From: Chryseobacterium sp.
GTDB taxonomy: Bacteria; Bacteroidota; Bacteroidia; Flavobacteriales; Weeksellaceae
Assembly (NCBI GenBank): GCA_030146295.1
Contig: JASLCD010000308.1
Span: 1-14,563, forward strand
Direction of reading: 5' to 3'
DNA length: 14,563 nucleotides
The translations under genes and the position numbers were made by a program. The notes under the pieces are model-generated. The model was not told the DNA's origin and did no database searches. It saw nothing but the letters and a program-made list of their open reading frames with translations. Shown here in pieces: positions 6,353 through 14,370 of this stretch. The stretch's first letter is position 1. Every line of letters begins with the position of its first letter.

Positions 6353-7186
6353 ATGAAGCCTATACACTTATTATCCACCGTGTTATTACTGATTAGCAAT
6401 TGGAGCCATTCTCAGATCAGTGCAAAGCAGATTCCTGCACAGCAGCCTGTTCCTATTACGGCTCCATTCCTGTTGAAAACCAACTGGGATCAGTGGGGAA
6501 TTTATGCAAAATACACTCCTGAAAATCAGGTTTTGGGATGCTGGAGTACCGCTTTAGCCCAGATTTTCTATTATCATCATTTAAAACCATCTGGTACGGT
6601 TTCCTATAGCTGTTCCAAAGGATACCTTATTAAAGATGAGTTATCGGATTATTCTCCGGAATGGAATAATTTTACAACGGATATCAATGATCAAAGCCAG
6701 CCTGAAGCGGTAGATGCTATAGCACGTTACTCTTATCTTACTGCCATAGCTATTCGTAAGGATTTTGGAACTCCAAAATATCTGGAAATGATAAATCCTG
6801 CGTCTCAGATTGAAAAACATTTTTCCTGCAAAGCGACTTTTTACGGAAGTTTTACCGGTGATGTTCCCTTTTCCCGGGAACAGATGAATCTCATTGCTGA
6901 AAAGGAGCAGATTCATCATATGATTGAGAAAGACAGTGTCATTATGTTGATAAAAAAAGAGATCAGCAAAAAGAGACCTGTTTATTTTCATATGGGAAAT
7001 TTTACCAGTTACGGGCATTCAACAGTAATAGACGGATATCTGGAAGAAAACAATATTTTTTATGTACACATTAATTATGGTGCCGGACGTTTCCGCACAG
7101 GCTGGTATAATCTATTTAAGCCTATTGATGTGGAAGATGATATCCGTTTACGGGCATTTATTACCATAGAGCCAATAAAGAAATAA
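6353..7186 (+). CDS. Secreted C10-type cysteine peptidase (streptopain-like), no propeptide
   Basis: A 277-residue exported protein. Residues 1-20 form a signal peptide with a likely cut at S-H-S|Q. The catalytic domain resembles peptidase family C10. The nucleophile region is G-C-W-S-T-A-L-A-Q-I-F-Y-Y with Cys63, equivalent to the C-x-A-T-A-x-A-Q-I segment of streptopain. The histidine region is Y-G-H-S-T-V-I-D-G-Y with His222. A segment H-I-N-Y-G-A-G at 239-245 corresponds to the family's H-V-N-W-G-W-G. Streptopain has a propeptide of about 118 residues before the catalytic domain. Here only about 40 residues separate the signal peptide from Cys63, so zymogen control seems absent. Two Trp positions of the H-V-N-W-G-W segment are changed to Tyr and Ala. 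No inhibitor gene is adjacent. It sits after an AraC-type regulator with its own palindrome upstream and a terminator behind. Confidence 0.78.
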   Translation: MKPIHLLSTVLLLISNWSHSQISAKQIPAQQPVPITAPFLLKTNWDQWGIYAKYTPENQVLGCWSTALAQIFYYHHLKPSGTVSYSCSKGYLIKDELSDYSPEWNNFTTDINDQSQPEAVDAIARYSYLTAIAIRKDFGTPKYLEMINPASQIEKHFSCKATFYGSFTGDVPFSREQMNLIAEKEQIHHMIEKDSVIMLIKKEISKKRPVYFHMGNFTSYGHSTVIDGYLEENNIFYVHINYGAGRFRTGWYNLFKPIDVEDDIRLRAFITIEPIKK

Positions 7187-7221
7187 ATACAGGCACTGAA
7201 AAGAGAAGATTCGTTCAAAAT

Positions 7222-7250
7222 AAAACTCTTCCTGAACCGGAAGAGTTTTT
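7222..7250. terminator. Bidirectional terminator between peptidase and peroxidase genes
   Basis: An 11-bp stem pairs AAAACTCTTCC (7222-7232) with GGAAGAGTTTT (7239-7249) around a 6-nt loop, with a T-run continuing on the plus strand and TTTTATTTTG on the minus strand. It separates the plus-strand peptidase gene from the end of the minus-strand four-gene operon. Confidence 0.9.
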
Positions 7251-7260
7251 ATGATAATCG

Positions 7261-8406
7261 TTATGATTTTGGTAATTCTGGCGGGCGCATTTTGTATTTG
7301 TAGCTATTCAGCGTTTTTAAAAAAGCTACGATATCAAACACTTCATCATCTGTCAGATTCAGTTTTTCTACCATTCCTGATTTGTGCGGAAATTTGGGAT
7401 CATTCATCTGATCTTCTTTTGGCGTTTCTCTTCCCATTCCTGCGTTGTACATCATCACAATGTTAGCCAGCTCAGGGAAAAGTCCGTTATGCATATAAGG
7501 TTTGTTCTCGGATACTTCTCTCAGTGTAGGAGTTTTGAATTTCCCTACATCCTCATTTTTTTGGGTAACAATATATCTTCCCAGATCTTCATATTTCCTT
7601 CCGTAATAGGTAAGTCCCAAATTGTGAAACTTCTGATCAGAAAAATAAGGAGTATTATGGCAGTTGATACAGTTGGCCCTGGTTCGGAATAAATGAAGCC
7701 CGTTGATTTCAGAATCTGTAAGAGCATCTTTCTTTCCGGTTACAAATTTGTCAAACTTCGATGGCGGACTTATCAGAGAGCGCTCAAATGTTGCAATGGC
7801 TTTTGCAATTTTTTCTTCCGTCACTTCTCCTTTTCCGAAAGCTTTTTCAAAGAAAGGTTTATAATCTTTAATTTTTCTGATATTCTTTGTCGCCATAGAC
7901 ATATGAAGATTCATCTCTACCGGATTTTCGATAGGGGCTTTTACCTGTTCTTCCAACGTTGCTGAACGACCGTCCCAGAAAAATGTTTTTGCATATCCGA
8001 TGTTCACCAGAGTAGGCGCATTTCTTGTTCCCGTCTGCCTGTCATGACCAAAGGAAACTCTGCTTCCGTCTGACCATCCTATTTCGGGATTATGACAATT
8101 TGCACAGGAAATCTGACCGCTTTTGGACAGCCTGGGATCAAAAAACAGCATTTTACCCAGCTCCATTTTGTCTTCGGAATAGGGATTATCTTCAGGAAAA
8201 TTCATTTTAGCCAAAGGCCCGATATCCTGAAAACCTTCTTTAGCTTCATCAAATAAGTGAGGAGCCGGCCATTTTCGCTGGTCTCCGCTGCTGTATAGTG
8301 TACGAAGTTCTTCTGCGGTATATCCCGTAGGATCGTTATTAGAAGTATAACTTAGTAAACATATTATTCCGGCCATTGCCAGAAAAGCAATATAGGTGTC
8401 TTTCAT
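7261..8406 (-). CDS. Di-haem cytochrome c peroxidase / MauG-family protein
   Basis: A periplasmic enzyme of 381 residues from the chosen start. The N-terminus is a hydrophobic signal peptide or anchor (about residues 4-20). Two c-type haem sites are present: C-A-N-C-H (Cys101, Cys104, His105) and C-I-N-C-H (Cys246, Cys249, His250). F-K-T-P-T-L-R and P-Y-M-H-N-G with Met305, near the C-terminus, are hallmarks of bacterial di-haem peroxidases; the Met normally binds the electron-transferring haem. The usual reaction is reduction of hydrogen peroxide, while MauG-like members instead oxidise a protein or small substrate. It is the last gene of a four-gene operon. An in-frame ATG at 8427 would overlap the upstream gene by 14 nt and add seven residues. 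I prefer 8406, 7 nt after the upstream stop and preceded by an A-rich tract. Family certain, substrate open. Confidence 0.9.
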   Translation of the reverse strand: MKDTYIAFLAMAGIICLLSYTSNNDPTGYTAEELRTLYSSGDQRKWPAPHLFDEAKEGFQDIGPLAKMNFPEDNPYSEDKMELGKMLFFDPRLSKSGQISCANCHNPEIGWSDGSRVSFGHDRQTGTRNAPTLVNIGYAKTFFWDGRSATLEEQVKAPIENPVEMNLHMSMATKNIRKIKDYKPFFEKAFGKGEVTEEKIAKAIATFERSLISPPSKFDKFVTGKKDALTDSEINGLHLFRTRANCINCHNTPYFSDQKFHNLGLTYYGRKYEDLGRYIVTQKNEDVGKFKTPTLREVSENKPYMHNGLFPELANIVMMYNAGMGRETPKEDQMNDPKFPHKSGMVEKLNLTDDEVFDIVAFLKTLNSYKYKMRPPELPKS

Positions 8407-8413
8407 TATTTTT

Positions 8414-10006
8414 TTAATAATAAACATTCAATCCTACCAGGGCAACATGATTAGCTCTGCCATTGTAGTCTACCTGATTTTTATACGTACTGCTCATCAG
8501 CCATGTCTGAGAAAAACTCCCAAACAGCTCGTACCTGATTTTATTCTGATCAAAAATATAACTTGCGTTAACATGAAGACCCATCTGAGATGTTGCATCA
8601 TAGGCGAAGTCCGGCTGAGCAATTTTAGTTGCAAAGATATTCTCTTTTGTGCTTTGGTAAGGCTGATAATTGAATTCTTTTTCTAAAGGGATATAAAGAG
8701 TTTGCGAAAGACCGACAGCCAGTTTATGGGAAGGCTTTAATGCAAATTCTTTTTCTGCTCCAATACGGTAATTGAAGAAAGACAGTTTTCTGTCCATCAC
8801 AACAGATAAATCTTTAACATGATTTTTCCCGTATGCGGCATCGAAAAGAACTTTGAAAGCTTCATTTTTATGATTGAACCAAACTACACTATTCTGCCAG
8901 AAAAGATTTTTCTGTTCCAGGAGGTAAGATCTGTACTCCAAAGGATAATTGTAATTGGTATCCAGCTGATCCTGATATGTCATCATGGAAGCCCACTTCT
9001 TACCATTATAATTTCCTAAAAAATTAAGGTAGAAGCTGTGCAAATCTGTTTTCAGTCCGGAATATTTTGTATAGTCTTTATGCCAGTTAAAGCCCGCATC
9101 CTGATATTCAAAAACTCTGTAAAAACGTTCAATCAGATTTTTATAATCATATCCGGCAGAAAAATGGGTATCTGTACTGTTATAAGCATATTCTCCTCCC
9201 CAGACATACCCTCCCATTTTATATTCGGAAGTTTTATATTGGGTATTTCCGATATACTGATTGCCATAGCCTTCATTATAACGGATATAAATGCTGTCAT
9301 TGGCAGGTACATTCCCTTTGATATTTACAAACAGGATATCATTTCCTTTATAATGATATACATAGCTCAGTTTCCCGAAAATGGCGTGCTGCCTCCATTT
9401 CAGCCCTAATTTTGCAAAAGCTTTGTATTTATAATCATCTACTTTCGGTCTTGGATCTGCATTCTGGCGGTAAGATTTAGCATAAACACCTTCTCCACCC
9501 ACTTGAAGAATCACTGGTTTTACAGGATTATAGGCAAACTGTCCGTTGATAAAATAGCTTTGCTTCTGCCATCTTGCAGAACGGGAAACCCAATAATACG
9601 AAGGGTTATAAATAAAAGAAGAATGGGTAGTTCTTTCATCACTCAGAATATAGGAAACGTCTTCTTCGGTAGTTTTATCAGCTTTAAGTCTTCCTGATAA
9701 GGCAATTTTATCATTCAGTTTATACACTCCTTCAGACTGAAAGGTAAAGCTTCCTGTTTCTCCTGCGGTCTGTACTCTTTTAAAATATTGTTTTGTGGAA
9801 GAATACTGAAAGGTGGTCCGTGAAAAATCCAAAGGCTGGAAAAATGCAATATACGGATCATTGATTCTGATATTCTTTTCTACAGAACTTATATTAATAC
9901 TGTCTAACTGAGTGGCCTGAGCATGAAAGAGCTGAGTGCCTAATGCTGCCAATCCCAGCAGACTGTACTGAAAAACATTAATCGTCTTATTTCTTTTATT
10001 GTGCAT
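8414..10006 (-). CDS. Outer-membrane beta-barrel protein, DUF6850-like
   Basis: A 530-residue exported protein. Residues 1-30 form a signal peptide with a long basic n-region and a cut near F-H-A-Q. The mature part is dominated by short amphipathic, aromatic-rich strands with tight turns, the pattern of an outer-membrane beta-barrel. It ends in G-L-N-V-Y-Y, an aromatic C-terminal strand as used for barrel assembly. From memory it resembles the DUF6850 outer-membrane barrel family, which I associate with DUF4876 and TonB receptor genes in Bacteroidota; this was not tested by search. Its start codon overlaps the end of the upstream DUF4876-like gene by 11 nt, so translation is probably coupled. 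No plug domain or TonB box is seen, so it is not a second TonB receptor. It may be a passive channel or partner of the receptor. Confidence 0.8.
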   Translation of the reverse strand: MHNKRNKTINVFQYSLLGLAALGTQLFHAQATQLDSINISSVEKNIRINDPYIAFFQPLDFSRTTFQYSSTKQYFKRVQTAGETGSFTFQSEGVYKLNDKIALSGRLKADKTTEEDVSYILSDERTTHSSFIYNPSYYWVSRSARWQKQSYFINGQFAYNPVKPVILQVGGEGVYAKSYRQNADPRPKVDDYKYKAFAKLGLKWRQHAIFGKLSYVYHYKGNDILFVNIKGNVPANDSIYIRYNEGYGNQYIGNTQYKTSEYKMGGYVWGGEYAYNSTDTHFSAGYDYKNLIERFYRVFEYQDAGFNWHKDYTKYSGLKTDLHSFYLNFLGNYNGKKWASMMTYQDQLDTNYNYPLEYRSYLLEQKNLFWQNSVVWFNHKNEAFKVLFDAAYGKNHVKDLSVVMDRKLSFFNYRIGAEKEFALKPSHKLAVGLSQTLYIPLEKEFNYQPYQSTKENIFATKIAQPDFAYDATSQMGLHVNASYIFDQNKIRYELFGSFSQTWLMSSTYKNQVDYNGRANHVALVGLNVYY

Positions 10007-11354
10007 ATCCTCGAGGGTTTGCTTTAATCGTTACAAAATCATTGGCAGAATTGTTTGTATCCTGCAATACTACACGTCCATTGATAATTTCCTTCGTTTT
10101 ACGGATGACAGAAAGTCCTGTAAAGGTAGCTTCAGCCTGTCCCGCTGCATTGACGATGAAAGTTCTTGAGGCATCTATATCTGCCGGGAAGTCCTTTGGG
10201 GCTTTTTGTTCTTTATCTGTAATATCTATTCCGTCTATGATATAGTTTTTAGGAATTTGCAGAAATAAAGTTCCTGTAGGTGCTTTAGGTGATGCTACTT
10301 TTTTCCAGCCTGCTACTTCTGCATCGGTGGCTCTCAGAATTCCCAATCCAAGCATTGAAGTAACATTAAGAATTAAATCATTCGAAGCAATACTCCAGAA
10401 CGAAACCTGCATATCCGGCACCATAATATTCTGGATATCCCATGCAAAAGGTTTCTTACCAATACTTGTATTATAATCTCCCATATAGGTTTCAAAATCT
10501 GCATGGCTCAGGTCGATAGTTCTGTCAGGTTCCTGTATTGCTACTCCGGTACCGTTGATGTCATCAAAAGGCATTTTATGATTAATAGCTGTTTGGGCGA
10601 TAACAATACTTTTTCCGGGTAAAATGGGATACTGATTTCCGTTTCCAGGTATTTTAATAAATATATTGGAGTATACATAATCAGTATTGGCTTCAGCTCC
10701 GCCACCGGCCGTTTTGCTCCAGTCGTACTGTCCGTTGGATAAAGTATACGTGGTTGGGTTGTTATTCGTATTCCCTTCCAAAAATACCAGATATAATCCG
10801 TCAGCGTAAATCGTCTGATCAGAATTATTGTGAATTTCGATAAACTGATCTCTGAAATTGGCTCCTAATTTTGTATCAGAACCTGCATAATAGTATTGCT
10901 TGATCACAAGATCTCCAAGATTTCCACTGGTAATTCTGATTAGTTTTGAAGAAGTGTTGGTATTAATGGTTACTTTCTCATCGAAGCCTCCAAAATGTAC
11001 AATTTCATAACTTGTCTCCTCACCTATCTGCTGCTCATACTCATTCTGTTTCATTTGCAGTTCAGCCTGAATACTATACGTTCCCGGTAGAACAGCATTC
11101 AGTATCAGGTCACCGTTTGCATCTGTTTTGCCTACAATCTGATCTTCTGTTGCAGAGTTTTTCAGAATAACGGTTACATTTGCAACCCCTTTATCTGCAA
11201 CGGAGGGATATTTTGAAGCATCAAATTTGATCTTTACCGTAAACGGAACAGGCTTAATCTCGTTATTTCCCCCAAAGTCATCATCTCTGTTGCAGCCTGT
11301 CATTATAAGGATAGGAATGATGAATAATAGTATGAATCGTTTCATTATGTTCAT
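9996..11354 (-). CDS. DUF4876-like lipoprotein with lamin-tail-like domain
   Basis: A 452-residue lipoprotein. The signal ends in the lipobox I-M-T-G-C with Cys21, and the mature start C-N-R-D-D-D resembles a lipoprotein export signal for surface display. Residues 36-100 look like a prealbumin/carboxypeptidase-regulatory-type beta-sandwich (G-K-T-D-A-N-G-D-L then L-P-G-T-Y-S-I). From about 147, G-D-L-V-I-K-Q-Y-Y-Y-A-G-S followed by D-Q-F-I-E-I-H-N-N-S-D and a later L-P-G-K-S-I-V-I-A-Q recalls the lamin-tail fold; this region is what I recognise as DUF4876. No catalytic residues stand out, so a binding role at the cell surface is likely, perhaps as partner of the TonB receptor encoded 20 nt upstream. 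An alternative start at Met4 (11345) would still give a usable signal peptide. Confidence 0.83.
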   Translation of the reverse strand: MNIMKRFILLFIIPILIMTGCNRDDDFGGNNEIKPVPFTVKIKFDASKYPSVADKGVANVTVILKNSATEDQIVGKTDANGDLILNAVLPGTYSIQAELQMKQNEYEQQIGEETSYEIVHFGGFDEKVTINTNTSSKLIRITSGNLGDLVIKQYYYAGSDTKLGANFRDQFIEIHNNSDQTIYADGLYLVFLEGNTNNNPTTYTLSNGQYDWSKTAGGGAEANTDYVYSNIFIKIPGNGNQYPILPGKSIVIAQTAINHKMPFDDINGTGVAIQEPDRTIDLSHADFETYMGDYNTSIGKKPFAWDIQNIMVPDMQVSFWSIASNDLILNVTSMLGLGILRATDAEVAGWKKVASPKAPTGTLFLQIPKNYIIDGIDITDKEQKAPKDFPADIDASRTFIVNAAGQAEATFTGLSVIRKTKEIINGRVVLQDTNNSANDFVTIKANPRGYAQ

Positions 11355-11374
11355 ATTTATTTTTTTAAATAGTA

Positions 11375-14092
11375 TTAAAATCTGTATGAAATATTTCCTC
11401 CAAACGAAGTGGGAGTAAAATTGCTATACACAGCTCCTCTTTCGTCATATGCTTTTAAGTTGAAAACATTACTTACGTAGATTGATATTCTGAAACCACT
11501 TAGGAAATCCTTTGTTACCCTCAAGTGAATATTATGCAGGGTTTTATTGTATAAGCCTGAAAGCTTTTGGTCGGAAGGTTTCAGAAAAAGTCCCTGATAT
11601 TTTGGATTGGTACGGTCATTTTCAGGAATCATCTGTGATTCTCCGTCATGTTTGATATACCCTATCGGATAAATATCATTGGCCCCATTCAAAGTTCTGT
11701 CTGAAAGGAAATGATCTGTCCTAAGGCCTATAATCAATCCTGATGAGGCCAGGTGATAATCAAAACTGAAACTTGCTCTGGCCATAGAACTTTTGTTTCT
11801 GCTATCATTATAAATTCCGTATTCAAAATCTTTATCTGCAATCGTAGGAGCGCTTATTTTGTAAAGGCCTTCATCTTTATGGCCTGAAGTCTCTACATAG
11901 CTGGCAGTAAAACCGATAACGAGATTTAAGGCTTCTATTTTTTTGAAACTTGCCATGAGCTCCAGCCCTTTATCTACAGACTGATATCCGTTCACAATTC
12001 TGTTCTGGAGATAATTAAACTTTTCTGTTCCTACAACTTCAAAAGTAGGTACCTCTGTTCCTGATATATTGACATTCACTTTCGCTTTATCCATAATTTT
12101 ATGAACACTTGCGGTCGTAAAGCCATCAAATAATCTATTGTAATAGGCAGTAAGGTTTACTGTTGCAAAAGGAAATCTGTAATCTACTCCTACTTCTGTT
12201 TTCCAGCTTCGCGAAGGCTTCAGATTGGCGTTATCTCCAGGGGTCACCACTGTTTGCATAATGGCTGCTGAATAATATCCAGGCAGACGATAATCGCCCA
12301 GAAGGAAATCAAAATATCTCGGTGCGGTATAAATCTGATTCAATGAAGGTGCTTTGGAAGTGAGTCCAAATCCTCCTCTCACAGAAAATTTACCCATCTG
12401 ATAGGAGGTATTTACCCTTGGTGAATAAGTAGAATATGAATTCTGCAGATCATAACGGAGTCCTAAATTAGTTCTTAAGATATGTTTGTTGGCAAAAGCT
12501 TTTGTAATATTATCCTGAATATAAAATGCATACTGCTTGCTCGCAAATACATTATCGCGGTAATTAAAATCTCTCATCCCATTGGAACCCTGTCCTGCAG
12601 CATTAATTGTCGTAAACTGTCCTGCTGTTCCGTAACGCCCTTTTCCAAAGTTGTTTCCATATCGGAAATTGGCACCGATGCTGTACATGTGAACCCACTT
12701 GGATGCAGTTATTCTAGTACCATTCACGCTTAAATCGGTGAAAACATTCAGAGGTTTACCATCCGAGAAAGCCTGGTTTTCATAACTTGGCGGTGTATAA
12801 GGAGCGTAATAAATACCGTCTGTGGCAGCATTTCCATAAGGACGGGCACCTTGATTCAGCCAGTATCTGCGTTCCGTCAACTGTGTTGAATAGCTTATCC
12901 CAATATCAGCACTTATCATTCTGAAAAATGGTTTTCTCCCGTCACGGTTAAAATTATAGCTGATATTATTTCCTAGTGAAAAGCTTTTGTTATCTACATT
13001 AATGATCATTCCGTCAAGATCGTCCGGATCTCTTTTTCCTTTACTGGTATTGGTAGAAAATGAAGCTGAAAGTTTATTACTGAAGCCATTACTACTTTTT
13101 GAAGACCAAAGGAAGTTGACATTTGTTCTGTCATACCCTACTAAGCTGGTTCTAGGGTCAGACAGTGAATTCATGTAGTCTACCGACACATTAAGTGCAT
13201 TGTTATTTTTGAGCTTAAAACCTTTGGTAAGACCTACCTGATAAGTTCCTTCTCTAAGGGATGCATCCAGTCTGAGCGGTGATGCTTTAGCAATGGTTGT
13301 CACTTTAATAAGTCCTGATGTTAAATCTCCATACTTGGCATCAGGAACACCCTGAATAACTTCAATACTTTCGATATTTTCTGTGGGAACTTCTCTTAAA
13401 TCGACCCCATAATTAGGTTGTCCCGGTGTCAGGTTTCCTCCTTTGGTTGATGTACTAAAGCTGATCCCAAAAGGGCCACTGTTTGCAGAATCATAGCTCT
13501 GCATATTTTCGTTATTGGATAAAGCAATATCGTTGACCATCAATTGTACCCCAAACGCTCTGTTTCCAAAGTCATCTCCACCGGGAATAGTACCGGAACT
13601 GGTGACTGAAGCACCACTGGCTGTTCTGAATACGATATTTTTAAACTGGGTATTATCAAACGGCTGTACATACTGGCCTGGTAACTGCTGCAAAACATCC
13701 CCGATAGAAAAAGACTGGAGGTTCTGAAGGGCTTCCTGCTGAATTGAAATTTCTGAAAACTGTTTCTTTTTTGCAGTAAGCTGTACGCCATCAATCCTTA
13801 TTTCTGATCTTTCACGGGATGGTTTTTTTGAGAGAAACTGTAATTTTATTTCTTCACCTTCTTTCAGGGTAATTGTTTCTTCTTTATTATTGGCATTAAG
13901 GAAAGTCAATCTGCATTTTCCTTTAAGAAACATTGTTTTATCTATCATAGACATTTCCCTGCATTCTTTCAGTCCTCCGTTGATAAGTTCTACTTTTCTG
14001 GATTGTCCATTGTGAAAAATTTCTACTGTTTGGGCAGACAAGAATCCGCCTGCTGTTAGAAAAACAGCACCTGCTAATAACGATAATTTCAC
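11375..14092 (-). CDS. TonB-dependent outer-membrane receptor with unusual N-terminal domain
   Basis: A 905-residue receptor for active transport across the outer membrane. Residues 1-20 form a signal peptide (..L-S-A|Q). Residues 22-90 are a small beta-rich domain with Cys44 and Cys60, lacking the usual carboxypeptidase-regulatory pattern of Bacteroidota receptors. E-I-R-I-D-G-V-Q-L at 97-105 may be or precede the TonB box. The plug spans about 115-266 (I-G-D-V-L-Q-Q-L-P-G, then I-E-S-I-E-V-I-Q-G-V-P-D-A-K-Y-G-D). The barrel follows, ending in G-G-N-I-S-Y-R-F with terminal Phe. There is no SusD gene, so it is not a classical glycan SusC. The start is GTG at 14092; no in-frame ATG or other start exists before an upstream stop, and it preserves the signal peptide. 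It heads a four-gene operon with promoter elements at 14112-14141. Substrate unknown. Confidence 0.92.
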   Translation of the reverse strand: MKLSLLAGAVFLTAGGFLSAQTVEIFHNGQSRKVELINGGLKECREMSMIDKTMFLKGKCRLTFLNANNKEETITLKEGEEIKLQFLSKKPSRERSEIRIDGVQLTAKKKQFSEISIQQEALQNLQSFSIGDVLQQLPGQYVQPFDNTQFKNIVFRTASGASVTSSGTIPGGDDFGNRAFGVQLMVNDIALSNNENMQSYDSANSGPFGISFSTSTKGGNLTPGQPNYGVDLREVPTENIESIEVIQGVPDAKYGDLTSGLIKVTTIAKASPLRLDASLREGTYQVGLTKGFKLKNNNALNVSVDYMNSLSDPRTSLVGYDRTNVNFLWSSKSSNGFSNKLSASFSTNTSKGKRDPDDLDGMIINVDNKSFSLGNNISYNFNRDGRKPFFRMISADIGISYSTQLTERRYWLNQGARPYGNAATDGIYYAPYTPPSYENQAFSDGKPLNVFTDLSVNGTRITASKWVHMYSIGANFRYGNNFGKGRYGTAGQFTTINAAGQGSNGMRDFNYRDNVFASKQYAFYIQDNITKAFANKHILRTNLGLRYDLQNSYSTYSPRVNTSYQMGKFSVRGGFGLTSKAPSLNQIYTAPRYFDFLLGDYRLPGYYSAAIMQTVVTPGDNANLKPSRSWKTEVGVDYRFPFATVNLTAYYNRLFDGFTTASVHKIMDKAKVNVNISGTEVPTFEVVGTEKFNYLQNRIVNGYQSVDKGLELMASFKKIEALNLVIGFTASYVETSGHKDEGLYKISAPTIADKDFEYGIYNDSRNKSSMARASFSFDYHLASSGLIIGLRTDHFLSDRTLNGANDIYPIGYIKHDGESQMIPENDRTNPKYQGLFLKPSDQKLSGLYNKTLHNIHLRVTKDFLSGFRISIYVSNVFNLKAYDERGAVYSNFTPTSFGGNISYRF

Positions 14093-14111
14093 CCTTAAAA
14101 TATTTAGATCG

Positions 14112-14141
14112 CAAAATTAATTATAATTATTCTAAATAAAA
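14112..14141 (-). promoter_or_regulatory. Promoter and Fur-box-like region of the TonB receptor operon
   Basis: On the minus strand, TAATTTTG (14119-14112) is a perfect Bacteroidota -7 element 19 nt before the GTG start. A 12-bp palindrome, TAATTATAATTA (14129-14118), overlaps it. The word TTTTATTTAGAATAA (14141-14127) lies just upstream, at the -33 position, and is identical to one before the acyltransferase gene. The combined TTTAGAAT-A-ATTATAAT arrangement looks like an imperfect inverted repeat with a 1-bp centre, reminiscent of Fur-type boxes. That identification is inference. Confidence 0.55.
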
Positions 14142-14159
14142 AGTAAGTTACCGGAATTA

Positions 14160-14180
14160 TTTAAGTTATTTTAACTTAAA
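14160..14180. repeat. 9-bp inverted repeat upstream of TonB operon promoter
   Basis: TTTAAGTTA (14160-14168) and TAACTTAAA (14172-14180) pair perfectly across TTT. It lies about 20 bp upstream of the shared 15-bp word. It is AT-rich and could be an accessory regulator site or chance; no T-tail suggests termination. Confidence 0.35.
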
Positions 14181-14370
14181 ATCAAACAAAATACATACGC
14201 AATTCCCTATATAAAGAATAAAAATACAATGAAAACAACCCGGTTCAAAAGATAAAAAGGATATATCGTACCTGATAAACCTAGTTTGTATTCAATAAAA
14301 TGTTCTGAAAAAGAAAGCAAAAAACTGCAGTGAAATACTCAACAGTGATCGGCTTTACGATTGGATACAT
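14181..14370. other. Gene-free intergenic stretch
   Basis: This is part of the 348-bp gap between the TonB receptor start and the dnaK stop. I find no credible coding frame (the longest ATG-started plus-strand reading noticed, from about 14229, stops after eight codons), no RNA-like fold and no recognisable promoter. The gap otherwise holds the TonB operon promoter on its left and the dnaK terminator on its right. Confidence 0.6.

Noticed and set aside
6037..6399. Minus-strand open frame of 120 codons across the AraC-type 3' end and peptidase start
   Set aside because: It is antisense to two well-supported genes, covers the palindrome and promoter, and shows no protein-like family pattern or export signal.
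6641..7018. Minus-strand open frame of 125 codons inside the peptidase gene
   Set aside because: It lies wholly antisense to the peptidase catalytic domain, whose motifs are clear; the composition is that of a shadow frame.
8407..8427. Seven-residue N-terminal extension of the di-haem peroxidase (start at 8427)
   Set aside because: It would overlap the upstream gene and put extra residues before a good signal peptide; the ATG at 8406 follows an A-rich tract typical of starts in this phylum.
13540..13794. Minus-strand frame overlapping the TonB receptor plug region in another phase
   Set aside because: The receptor frame is continuous and carries plug motifs through this region, so there is no frameshift and the alternative frame is incidental.
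11375..14092. SusC/SusD-type glycan utilisation locus
   Set aside because: The receptor lacks the typical SusC N-terminal domain, no SusD-like lipoprotein is present (the neighbour is DUF4876-like), and no glycoside hydrolase is nearby.
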